A stretch of 64,000 nucleotides of DNA from Phoronis australis (lineage: Eukaryota; Phoronida; Phoronidae): contig NMRA01000350.1 in NCBI GenBank assembly GCA_002633005.1, forward strand, positions 67,642 to 131,641, in the 5' to 3' direction. The notes beneath the pieces are model-generated. The model did no database searches. It saw only the letters and a list, made by a program, of their open reading frames with translations, and had not been told where the DNA came from. The translations under genes were made by a program, and so were the position numbers. Every line of letters starts with the position of its first letter. The first letter of the stretch is position 1. Of this stretch, positions 1 to 9,556 are shown in pieces.

Positions 1-678
1 CAGATTAGTTCGCAGTTGGAACAGTAATTTACATCAGGGCGATAACCCACCATAAAAAATTGCCACCTTTCTCACTTGAATGGACTAACATTTCACTATC
101 CTAACTGTAAATTTTCATCATACTAAACCACGCGATGTCGCTACGCTTTAATGCAATACGGATCCGACAATCCACTCCCACTTCTATTTTTATTTTGAGA
201 CATGTTTAGCTTTATAAATTGTACAGTGAACATTGAACAGACAGAAATAACAACACTGAGAGTACGCGAAACGTCGGAAAAAACTCCGCTCACGTGAAGT
301 AGGGAGATAATTTAGAACGGTCGAGGAAAATACTTCGGACAGCACCTTTTGCATTTTGCTTTGGTCCACTTCTGTTACTCCCATCTTTCCGAGCCTACTA
401 CCTTAATCCTACTAAATTTAGACTTGTCTAAATCATTCACTTCTCACATTAGGCCTAATACTCCTGTGGCAGACAAAAAAATGTTAGTCCACCATACTAA
501 ATCTCCAATGCCAATTAGGGCCCTATAACACAATCTTTACCCTTCAATTCCTGAGTAGCGCAAACACAATTGTTTATTTTAACAGATAACCTCATTAATT
601 TGGGGACATTGGGGAACAGAATTTACTGTTATCAGATCCAATACTTGGGCTCATAATGGCCAAATTAGACTTCTTGTC
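1..678. other. Non-genic stretch, nothing recognised
   Basis: AT-rich sequence with only short chance open frames, no recognisable protein similarity and no clear repeat structure. Confidence 0.5.
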
Positions 679-1189
679 TTAAGGCCCTTTCATATTGGCT
701 TAACTCCGATCAACGTAAACAGCGCAGTTAACTGGACCGTTCATACTGGATTTGGTAGTTAATGAACATCGAAGTAAACGGTTGGCGACGCTGACGTCAT
801 TGAAGTTATTGCAAGGTTAGCGCTGCACGCTAAGATTTTTTCAATGTGACAATTAGGGAACATTTATATGTGCTAAATGACATTAAATCTAAATTTACTT
901 TTAAATCGATTGGTTATTATTAGAGCAAAATTTAAGCAGCTTTTAGTGACGGCACTATCCTGTAACTGTTGACGATAACAGTGGCACCTGGCGATAACTT
1001 CGATTGGACCGAAGCTTAAGCGTTCATACTGCACCGCAACGTCGACGCTGCGCTATTAAATCCACCTATTAACTGCAATGTTAACTGGAGCTCTTAACTG
1101 TGATCCACGACCGGCGGAGTTAAGCGTTCATACTGACCGCAACTCCCCAAACTATCAACGCGTCGACGTTAGTATGAAAGGCCCTTTAA
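679..1189. mobile_element. MITE with TTAA at both ends
   Basis: The element begins TTAAGGCCCTTTCATA and its right end, read inward on the other strand, is TTAAAGGGCCTTTCATA, so it has inverted ends next to TTAA. No protein is encoded. Inside, the phrase GTTCATACTG recurs several times next to short GTTAACTG-type inverted segments, which gives a partly palindromic body. TTAA at both ends suggests mobilisation by a piggyBac-type transposase, but this is an inference from the ends alone. Confidence 0.7.
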
Positions 1190-1406
1190 TGATCTCAATA
1201 CACCTGAAGAATGTATACTAGTGGTTGAATAGAAAGTTTCCCTGGGCGATTGTCTTGAAACCTGTGGGTACCTATTCAGGACAAAGTCAAAAGCCTTTGG
1301 AAATTTGAAGAGGACAATTTTGTTTTACTATCATTCACTTTAAATGATTAGTTTTACTTGACAAAGTAATAACAAAAAACGAATAGCTAGTTGAAGTTAC
1401 ACTTCG

Positions 1407-1470
1407 TTAAAGGGCCTTTCATACTAATGTCAATGGGTTGATGTTTTGGGGAGTTTCGATCAGTATGAAT
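1407..1470 (-). repeat. Truncated second copy of the TTAA MITE end
   Basis: The sequence TTAAAGGGCCTTTCATACTA and the next 40 or so bases repeat, in inverted orientation, the right end of the element that stops at 1189, including the GGGGAGTTNCG and CAGTATGAA blocks. Only one end is present, so it is a fragment. Confidence 0.7.
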
Positions 1471-1489
1471 GGGAATATGTCAGAGAGAT

Positions 1490-2150
1490 AATTATTTTGT
1501 ATTCGACACCCAGTGTTGGCAATCAGGAAAACTGCTTTAATATGCATTAAAAATAAGTAAACATGACTATCCGATATATAAAATAAAATTTAAAACATTA
1601 CTGATCATCATTGCAATAAAAATGCATTTTAATTATTTGTTTTTCAAATAGGACTTTCCCTAGTAAGTTGATGTACAGACTTTTCTGGGCCATGTTGCTG
1701 ATAGTTTTGATGCATGCCCATGTTAATAACAACAAAGGAGCTGCTTTAAAAATATTAATAACAAAACTTCAGTATCTTCTTATAACAAACTATGAGGCAA
1801 ACAATTGGTTCAGCATGGTTCGGTTGACAGCATTGTCTTGTGGAATTTGAATTTTGATTGAAAACACCTGAGTGCTGTCTTTTAGTGTTACATCAGACAC
1901 TAAATTACATTGAATTTAGGATTATGACTGATTTAGGAAAATGTGGAGCTAATAAAATTATCAAATGTTAGTGATAAGCTTGGATAGCTTTTCACTTTGC
2001 CTTTAATTCTATACTTGAGGGTCTAATCTTTCCAATTTAAGAGGCATTAAGTTAATGTCGCATTACGGCTCACGCCCATACAATTATGAATTCCTTGATC
2101 CATGATGGCATTTTCCCCGAGTTTCAGAGAACTTTCCAGCAGATATTTGT
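1490..2150 (+). repeat. Diverged local duplication, copy 1
   Basis: Blocks in this stretch (near 1499-1580 and 2040-2150) recur in the same order near 2465-2550 and 2625-2735. Shared phrases include ATCAGGAAAACTG followed by ATGCATTAA, and GTTTCAGAGAA followed by GCAGAT. No coding capacity was seen. It may be an old duplication or two copies of a dispersed repeat. Confidence 0.5.
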
Positions 2151-2459
2151 ACCCCACCCAGTTGCTTCTGGTCTCCAGGCATCTCGATGTAAGTTGAGTG
2201 TGGCGGATGTACATGATGGCCGTACGTGACGGACGTATGCTCTGAATTTCTAGTATTAAATTGTTTGTTGTGACTAAGATATCAATTCAGAATAATTCAA
2301 ACTTTTGCAGTACTTAAGCTATATTGGTCTTTTGCTACTGATTCAATGTTTTTAATCAAAATGCGCCAATTGACCTGTTGGACGAAATCATCAAGTAAGC
2401 CTATACTGGGAATGTTCTCTATGATTTTACTTTTTCAATACATTTGATTAAAGATATAA

Positions 2460-2745
2460 AATAACCAGTTTGTATTTGACACCTGCTGGTTATCAGGAAA
2501 ACTGTTTTTATGCATTAAGTAGTAATATACTACTAAACTTATCAGATACTCAGTCTTTATTGAGCCACTAGTATGATTAGCTTTTCATCGAGCTTTTTAA
2601 CTCATTTCTTCTTTTCAATTCTTAAGATAGGCATTCGATAATGTTACATCACGGTTCACGCCAGTATTGAATTGATCCACAGTGGCATTTTTAGAGTTTC
2701 AGAGAATATTCTGGCAGATGTTTATTCTTCTCCCAGTGTCATTCT
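2460..2745 (+). repeat. Diverged local duplication, copy 2
   Basis: A shorter, diverged counterpart of 1490-2150, carrying the same ordered blocks with less sequence between them. Confidence 0.5.
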
Positions 2746-2749
2746 GAAG

Positions 2750-3890
2750 TATATGTAAAAAAAATAAAATTGCCACTAAGGAGCACATCGGTAGTCAGAT
2801 CCGTTCGAAAGTCGTGGTCGTCCGTTATCAATACTGATATAAATACACTTGCTAAATTTAGTAAAGGTCCTGCAAACGGCTTAGGAGATACAGCCATGGG
2901 CGCAAAAAAAACTGCCACTAGAAGGCACTACAATAATAGAAGTCGTCGGAAAATCATCATGAGCTGTCTTCTTCATAGTAAGAACGTACATGCCAATTTT
3001 CACAATCATCCTTAGAATGGTTTGGTTGATCATAGAGAGGTGGACGCCAAAAACAGACTGTAAAACACTTAAAATGGCCACTTGGTGGCGCAAACTACAA
3101 TGAATCCATCCGAAAACGGAAGGATAGCGTCATCTCACTAACATGTGTCTGTCTATATGCCAAATTTTATGAAAATCCCTTGAGGACCTTTGAATATACG
3201 GAGATAATAAACTAAAATTGCCATTGGGGGCACACCGGGTGGTCTGATCCATCCGAAAGTTGGCGTTGTCTGTGGTCAACATCATACAAATACACTTGCT
3301 AAATTTAATACCAATCCTGTAAACATGCAGTTAAGAGATACAGCCATTGGTGCAAAACAAAACAAAACAAAATTGTCACTAGGAGGCGCCACAGCTAGTC
3401 AAAGTCGTTGGAAAATCATCACGAGCCGACCTCTTCATGGTAAAAATATACATGCCAATTTTCACAATCAGCCCCAGAGCGGTTTGGTTGACAGAGGTGT
3501 GGACACCAAAAAACACGACTTGAAATAGTAAAAATGGCCACTAGGTGACGCAAACTACGTCGAATCCATCCGAAAACAGGAGGATAGAGTCATCTCACTA
3601 ATAGATGCCTATATACCAATTTTTTTTGAGAATTCATCGGGAACATTTGAAGATACAGAGGTAAATGTAAAAAAACTAAAATTGCCACTAGGGGGGAAAC
3701 CAGTCGTTGGATTCGTCCGAAAGTAGTTCGCTCATGCCATCCCATCCATGAAAAGAACACATGTGCAAACAGTCATGAACTATACGTCAAAAGCTTTTGG
3801 AGATAGAGCAGCGGATGCCGGACACCAAACGGACAGATGCGGAACAGACGGACGGACCGAGATGACGGCATAATACGTCCCCATATGAAG
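2750..3890 (+). repeat. Tandem array of a ~450 bp dispersed repeat
   Basis: The opening phrase AAAATTGCCACTA recurs near 2766, 3213 and 3680, giving two full units and the start of a third with a period near 450-465 bp. Each full unit carries the phrases ACAYGCCAATTTTCACAATC, GGTTTGGTTGA and ATGGCCACTNGGTGRCGCAAAC in order. The distal end (3800-3880) is rich in CGGACAGA/GGACGG-like words. The same repeat occurs inverted at 61850-62540. The small open frames inside are not conserved between units, so I treat it as non-coding. Confidence 0.75.
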
Positions 3891-4676
3891 TGCATAAAAA
3901 AGCAAGTAGTGTAGTTAAAATCTCTCCTAGAGCCAATACTTCATAGCTCTCAAACTTCAGGGTTAAGATAAACATTTGCCCAAACCTATCCTTCACTAAG
4001 TCGCATAGCTGAATGCAACAATGTTGCCAATACACCCTCTGGTGTCAGCGAAGGTGAACAGGCAATGATTGATGATCGTTTAATGGAAATGTTCAACAAA
4101 CTTACATTTCGATTGATAAAATAAAGTGTACTAAACAATGCATGCAAACAGGTAAGAATGAATACTAGATTGGATACTGGCAAAACTGTAATTATTTCGC
4201 TTTGCAGTTGTTTGTCTTGTTATTGAAAGTATGACCGTTGCCGTAACAAAACATACCTATCACCAGATGATTTATAGCATTTGACAGTAGTAATATGCGA
4301 GCACCCAGGGGGGCTCGGGGTCCGAACGAGCCTCCCACATTTGGCGAAGCAGGCAAAAAAGTCCGCCTAAGAGAAACAAAAACTCCGAATGCACAATTCA
4401 TAGCTCTGATCACCCTGTTCATCTTAATATGAAAGGCCTGCAGCCATTCTCAAAAATTCGAGCCCCCCCATTTTTTAGACTGGGTGCGCGTATATGGGAA
4501 ATACGACCAGTTCCTTGAATGGGAGTATATCAAACATTATATCAACAATATCTGATCAAATTAAATCAATGACACATGCAAAGATGTTGCAATATTATTT
4601 TCTGACTTGTCAACTAAATGCATGTCATTCATGTTGTGCCGGAACTTGGAATCCTGCTTAATCTCAAGATAGTGTA
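3891..4676. other. Non-genic stretch with a short repeat fragment
   Basis: No gene seen. Near 4444-4495 there is a reverse-strand match to a short dispersed block (GCGCGCACCNAGYCT followed by GGGGCTC and TTTTTGAGAATG) that also occurs near 13050-13110 and twice near 49410-49680. Confidence 0.45.
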
Positions 4677-5104
4677 TGCATGAACTTGCAATCCTGCTTA
4701 CAGGTAATCTCAATATCACGTATGCGTGAACTTGGAACTGAATATTCATTAAGCCAATCAGGTGAATTTTTTCTGTTCATTGTACAGAATATTTGCAGTT
4801 ATTGGACTCACGATCTCCAAGTTTCTCCAAAACACTGTAACTCGTGTCACAGAATCAGAGGAATATTTGAATGGTAATTAACTTTTGTTTGGTGAATAAG
4901 ATCACCAACAGTTGACAACCTGTTGGACAAAATTCATATTGTTTTATTAACATGTAATTTGTTTACAGTGCAGTACAAATTTTGTGAACTGAGATCACCT
5001 CAGACATGAACATGGAACTTTCCAAGTTTCATCCATGGTGTAGTCCAAATTCACGTATGCATACATGATGTTGAGAATAAGCAGGATTCCAAGCTCATGC
5101 ACAG
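4677..5104. mobile_element. Small inverted-repeat element, copy 1
   Basis: The left end reads TGCATGAACTTGCAATCCTG and the right end, read inward on the other strand, reads CTGTGCATGAGCTTGGAATC, so it has inverted termini of about 25 bp. A related element with the same internal order (AACATGTAATTTG, GTGCACA-like blocks) lies at 9163-9556. Just upstream, near 4630-4740, the end motif is repeated about 2.5 times with a period near 47 bp. No transposase is present. Confidence 0.6.
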
Positions 5105-6379
5105 TAATTCCAGCCTCCAGGTGATTGCAAACCCACTCAACAGGTGACACTAATTTGCAATGTACATGATAGCTAGGTTTCCTCAAAGAAGCTGCGAAAA
5201 CTATTGTTTTAAGACAGAACAACTGTTGGCAATAACAACTTTACATGTACAATTCTTAACGAAAATGCCAGCAATAACTGACCAAGACTCTAAATCAGTG
5301 GTATCAATTTCCTTGAGATGATACTTCCAGCCAACCTTCAACACAATCAAGTCTGATTTCGCTTCAGTCGACTTTATCATCAAGTTTGAGAATGTTATTT
5401 CAGGAACTGTATGAAACTGAACCACATCAGGCATGAGCCACTACAGGTCAACACTCCTCAGGCAAGCAATTAAGATCCCTTCAGAACAAAAATAAAATTG
5501 TTTGATTTTAAGAACAAACACTTACTTAAGGGATATTTGCATTGATTTCATTGAATATATAACATAGAGTTATTCAATGAAATCAATGCAAATAGTCTCG
5601 GGAAATCTCTAGAGTTGAGCTGCAGCACTAAGGTCCTCTATATATCTGATTTTCAGAACATTTTTCACTCAAATTATCGCCACCTCTGGCGATAATCGGT
5701 TGATAAGTTACCCCACGCGGTTTAGGCCTACCTGCTAAAATGTTGGTGGACAATCGGCGTAGGCGCAACACGGTGAGCCAAACCGACAAGATTTAGTATG
5801 CTGACGTTAAGTAAACTTGTCCTCACGATACTTACGCCGTGTCTAATTGTTTTGGCATCTTAGTATTGGACTTGCAATCTCATCCACCCGGGACACCAAC
5901 TGACCTCAAAAGCGTGAACCCGGAGTTTATTTCCGTGTTGTTTTTTTCTTCACCTTCAGAAGGCGCTTTCGTATCTTGCGGGACTCATCGAGGTGCGCGA
6001 AAGTCGGTGCGCTTAGGTGGTTAGGGGAAGCCAAAGCGGAAATACTTTCTAGTGCACATATTTTTTATTCAAGAAATAAAATCTATGCACGCGTCCAAAA
6101 ACAACTCAAAATAGAATTTATGGTGTCAGGACCTATAATTATCACGTCTTAGCTGACCGTGAGAGCCAAAATTTAACGGTGAGGACTCAGTAGTCAAAAC
6201 CGAGAAGCGGCTCCTAAGACAACTAATGAGGAAATTCATCACGCTGTGTCTCTGAATACCCATATCAGCCATTTTCAAGTACTCTAATGTCCAAGTGTAC
6301 ATTAATGGGCTTCTATTGTAAAGCTTGCCTGCCGGAGAATAAAGTCAACATCACCATTGTCATAAGTGTGACTAACACT
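5105..6379. other. Non-genic stretch apart from one hairpin
   Basis: Nothing protein-like was recognised. The notable object is the perfect hairpin at 5534-5594, listed separately. Confidence 0.45.
5534..5594. repeat. Perfect 24 bp inverted repeat with 13 bp spacer
   Basis: The arm at 5534-5557 is the exact reverse complement of 5571-5594, separated by 13 bases. Each arm contains the octamer ATTTGCAT or its complement ATGCAAAT, the classical POU-factor site. It could form a stem-loop in RNA or a cruciform in DNA, or be the remnant of a small palindromic element. The function is unknown. Confidence 0.85.
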
Positions 6380-6896
6380 CAGTGGCGGATCCGATCCGTC
6401 TACGGAGGGGGTTCAGAGGGTTTAAACCCCCCCTCGGGCCAGGACCCAAAAATTAAGAAAACAAAAGCGTCTTAAGCAAAACAAAAACGGCACCGCCAGC
6501 GTGTGTAAACCCCAAGTAAACCAACTTGGAAAAAAATGAGAGGGGTGTTGACTCTGAAAATATAGTTTTTTGCATTGTGAAGTTGCTGAGTCTTTGTGGC
6601 TCATCGGCAAAACGCGCGGGGATTTATTGTGCGCGTGCTTCCGTCGACACCTCTGAAGTAGCCAAGCATTTTAGATGGATTCACCGCCGAAAGAGCAGTT
6701 CTATAGCTGATTTCTTTAGGTAACTAGCTTCTTTACTCTAAGATATGTTTAGGGGAAATACTGCGGTGCCGCAACCCTGATATTCAGGCGAATTAACGTG
6801 CAACGTTTTTACCTCATCTGTCATGCCGTGTCATTCGATTACACTCCACACGTCTGTAACTGATGTATAGTAAAGTTGTTTTGCGCAATATCACAC

Positions 6897-6970
6897 AGTG
6901 TACATGTACATATACATGTAATATTGTGCACATGTACATGTAATATTGTGTACATGTACATGTAATATTT
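6897..6970. repeat. Palindromic ACATGTA tandem repeat
   Basis: About three imperfect units built from TGTACATGTACATGTAATAT, self-complementary over most of their length, inside the hAT-type element. Confidence 0.7.
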
Positions 6971-7419
6971 TTGAAAAAAAATCTTTTTCCGAAGAATTGC
7001 TATTGTGGCGGGCGCCGTTGTCTGGTCGCGAGTCCGTTTGAAGACACACTCTATAACAAGTTATGTCTATACAGGAATGACCAAGGGGGCACTCACACTG
7101 AGAAAGTGACCGCATTCGCGAAAAGTGTACAGTACCAGAAATTGCGGGGAGGCTGTTCTTTCACAACAAAGTCTTCCGGGACTCGTGCGATGTTCAATAG
7201 GCCTCCTAAGGAGCCCTAGTTCCGACCTCAACACCTACCGTCTGTCTACGTGCAATAAGCACACTGCCGTCTTCTATACTGGGAATTTCCGCCGAAAGGC
7301 TCACCCGACGAAACGCTCATGCCCATGGGCATTTATTTGATATTAGTACTTCGGGTTTCAAGCGTTCAGACATTGGGACGTTTATTTCGAAAATTGCAAC
7401 AAATGCAAATAGGTCCTAA

Positions 7420-7701
7420 GACGCTACGTCAAGGTTTGAAGTAGTCCATGGTGAACGGATCAAATTTAGTTGCGTATGTAAGTCTTTCGAATGGACTTGC
7501 CAACCTCAAGGGTCTGCGAAACGAGATGCTGACATTGTAGAGGCTTACAAGCTCATTGACACAGCAGTTGACAAAGTGCAAGCGTTGGGAACAAACATCG
7601 AAGATATCTGGCTAGAATGGTTCCAAGACGAGCAAATCATTGAATCCGATATACAAATTCCTCGACAGTCTAGACAACAGAAGGATAGGACTAACGTATG
7701 A
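7420..7701 (+). pseudogene. hAT transposase fragment (C-terminal region)
   Basis: A 94-codon open frame with no start codon runs from just after a TAA at 7417 to a TGA at 7699. It reads through ADIVEAYKLIDTAVDKVQ and ends in IPRQSRQQKDRTNV. The Pro-Arg...Arg-Gln...Arg-x-Asn pattern is a recurring signature of animal hAT transposases related to the 52 kDa repressor of the inhibitor of PKR and ZMYM proteins. In the intact family this region lies between the DDE core and the C-terminal dimerisation segment, and neither is visible here. The frame lies inside a pair of hAT-like terminal repeats, which supports the call. It is a dead fragment; I rely on family pattern recognition, not on an alignment. 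Confidence 0.6.
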
Positions 7702-7767
7702 GTAACCACTGGGGATTAAAATTTTAGAGAGAAGTTTTCAATTCAAAATTTTTTGCATAGCACACTT

Positions 7768-8060
7768 TAGGTCTCACGACGGACCAGGCCAGCTTCATTT
7801 GTGTAGATGTTGAGTTTCAGTGTACTTCTGGTCCCTCGGCGAACTAGTCTTGTGATTTTTTTACCAAAGTGTGCTTTGTAAAACTATTTATCTCAGCCAG
7901 TACTGTTTGGTCCCGCGACAGATCGACTATTTTTATAGGGATAATAAGCACAGGTGTACTCTTGGTCTCGTGACGGACCAGGTCAGCTTTTTGTGTACTT
8001 TCAGTGTACATCTGGTCCCTCTGCAAACTAGTCCGGTGTATCTTTTCACCACTGTGCACA
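7768..8060 (+). repeat. ~194 bp tandem duplication
   Basis: GGTCTCACGACGGACCAG near 7771 recurs as GGTCTCGTGACGGACCAG near 7964, with matching downstream blocks (TTTCAGTGTAC, CTGGTCCCTC, CTAGTC). It lies in the 3' part of the hAT-type element. Confidence 0.6.
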
Positions 8061-8425
8061 GGATGTTTTGGTTTCGTGAAACTGTTTTCAGATGATTTGT
8101 TTCCTGATAGATTTGACGTTTTTCAATTGTTGTCAACGTGATTCAGCTTAATAAAGTGATACCTAATTATTTATTGTCGCTTTTAATAATAGACTATGAG
8201 TTGAGAGCACCATCGTTCGCTAGTTTTTCTCGTAACGAGACAGAACACATGTTTATTTCCGGACTAACAGTAGAGGTCTTCGTTCTTAAACAACTTGAGG
8301 CTGCTGTTACGCGATCATCTGATATTCAAGTTTTTACGCCCCGTCGGTGCTCTTTAATTATGCTCTTGAATATTTGGAAATTGTCTAAACCCCTGTATAC
8401 ACACCACACTTTTTCGTATACGACT

Positions 8426-8469
8426 TTTCGTATGCTAAAAAAGGTGTTTTCGTATGCTAAAAAAGGTGT
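8426..8469 (+). repeat. 22 bp direct doublet
   Basis: The unit TTTCGTATGCTAAAAAAGGT plus GT occurs twice head to tail. Confidence 0.8.
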
Positions 8470-8804
8470 GTGTAAGCAGATGTTCCAACAAATTTTTTTT
8501 CTGGTGGCGTGACTCATACCCAGATGTGCACAATATGGTTTCACGAAACTTATGTGCCAAGTTCATGTGACAAAATCGAGAAGAGTTTTTAATTATCTTA
8601 AGAAAAACTCCAGAGACATGTTAAGTGCCAGAAACTTACCAGGATGCATGGAAATTTCACTATTTCGCTACAAAAACAAAAAAATGTCTTACACGGGAGG
8701 GGAAACCCCCCTCCCAACCTCCCCCCGCTCGGCGCCACGCGCCTACGATTCGACCTTGGCGGGAATCCTAAGCCCCCCTTGCTGAAAACGTAGATCCGCC
8801 ACTG

Positions 8805-9162
8805 AACACGATTCATTGCACGCTTTCAAATTACACACTGGTACCGAAGTTAACCGAGTTACAAGGGTATGCATGTGGATGGACGTGTTCCGGCTCCTGG
8901 TATGAAACTTTCATGAGATAAAGTTTCAGTCCTAATGTATTGAATTTTTGGTCATAGCGTCCCCTAGTCGATGACAGAATGACACCGTAGCCGGGCCAGG
9001 GATGCGAACGTTTGCCATTTCAGAAAGTATAAAGAAGCTCCGAGTGGGGCAATTAACGCACAGTGCGTTTTAAGAGCCCATAGCGCCTAAAACTATGAAG
9101 CACACTTTGCCGCACGCGCCAGTGCACACTTTACTCAACTCTGTCACCGTTTTAGGCTCATG
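8805..9162. other. Non-genic stretch, nothing recognised
   Basis: No coding or repeat structure was recognised. Confidence 0.4.
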
Positions 9163-9556
9163 TGTGCATGAACTCAGTTGGATTCCTGCTTACTCTCAAG
9201 ATCGCGGATATTGGAATTATCAGTTCATTTGGGCACTCAGGTGAACTTTTGTTCAGTGTACGGAACTTTTGTAATTATAGATCTCGTGATCACCTATTTT
9301 CTCTTTTATCCTATTTTGTGTCAATCGGAGGAATGTGTAGATGGTTAAACCAATTATTGTTCGCAAATAAGATCGCCAATAGTTGAAAAAAGATTAAATT
9401 TTTTGTTTTATTAACATGTAATTTGATTTAAAGCAGTGCACATTTCATCAACATGAACGTGATTATTTGAGTGAACTTCTCAAGTTTCCTCGTTTATTCC
9501 AAGTTCGCGCATTCGCGACCTTGAAATTCAGCAAGATTCCATAAGTTCACGCACAG
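9163..9556. mobile_element. Small inverted-repeat element, copy 2
   Basis: A diverged relative of 4677-5104. The left end contains TGCATGAACT and GGATTCCTGCTTAC. The right end, on the other strand, reads CTGTGCGTGAACTTATGGAA. The interior shares GTTTTATTAACATGTAATTT and the order of the other blocks with copy 1. Confidence 0.6.

Larger units (their letters stand above)
6380..8804 (+). mobile_element. hAT-type DNA transposon, decayed
   Basis: The left end is CAGTGGCGGATC and the right end, on the other strand, is also CAGTGGCGGATC, each followed by a purine-rich GGGGG tract. Ends of this form are common in hAT elements. A transposase relic lies inside at 7420-7701, and near 6680-6720 a short frame contains SSSIADFFR followed by a GT donor, resembling the start of hAT proteins of the ZMYM/52-kDa-repressor type. 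An 8 bp target duplication is not clear (only AACAC is shared across the flanks). The element also contains a palindromic ACATGTA tract, a ~194 bp tandem duplication and a 22 bp doublet. Confidence 0.65.

Noticed and set aside
8138-8512. 124-codon plus-strand frame inside the hAT-like element
   Set aside because: No recognisable motif, AT-rich composition, and a 22 bp doublet within it; likely chance.
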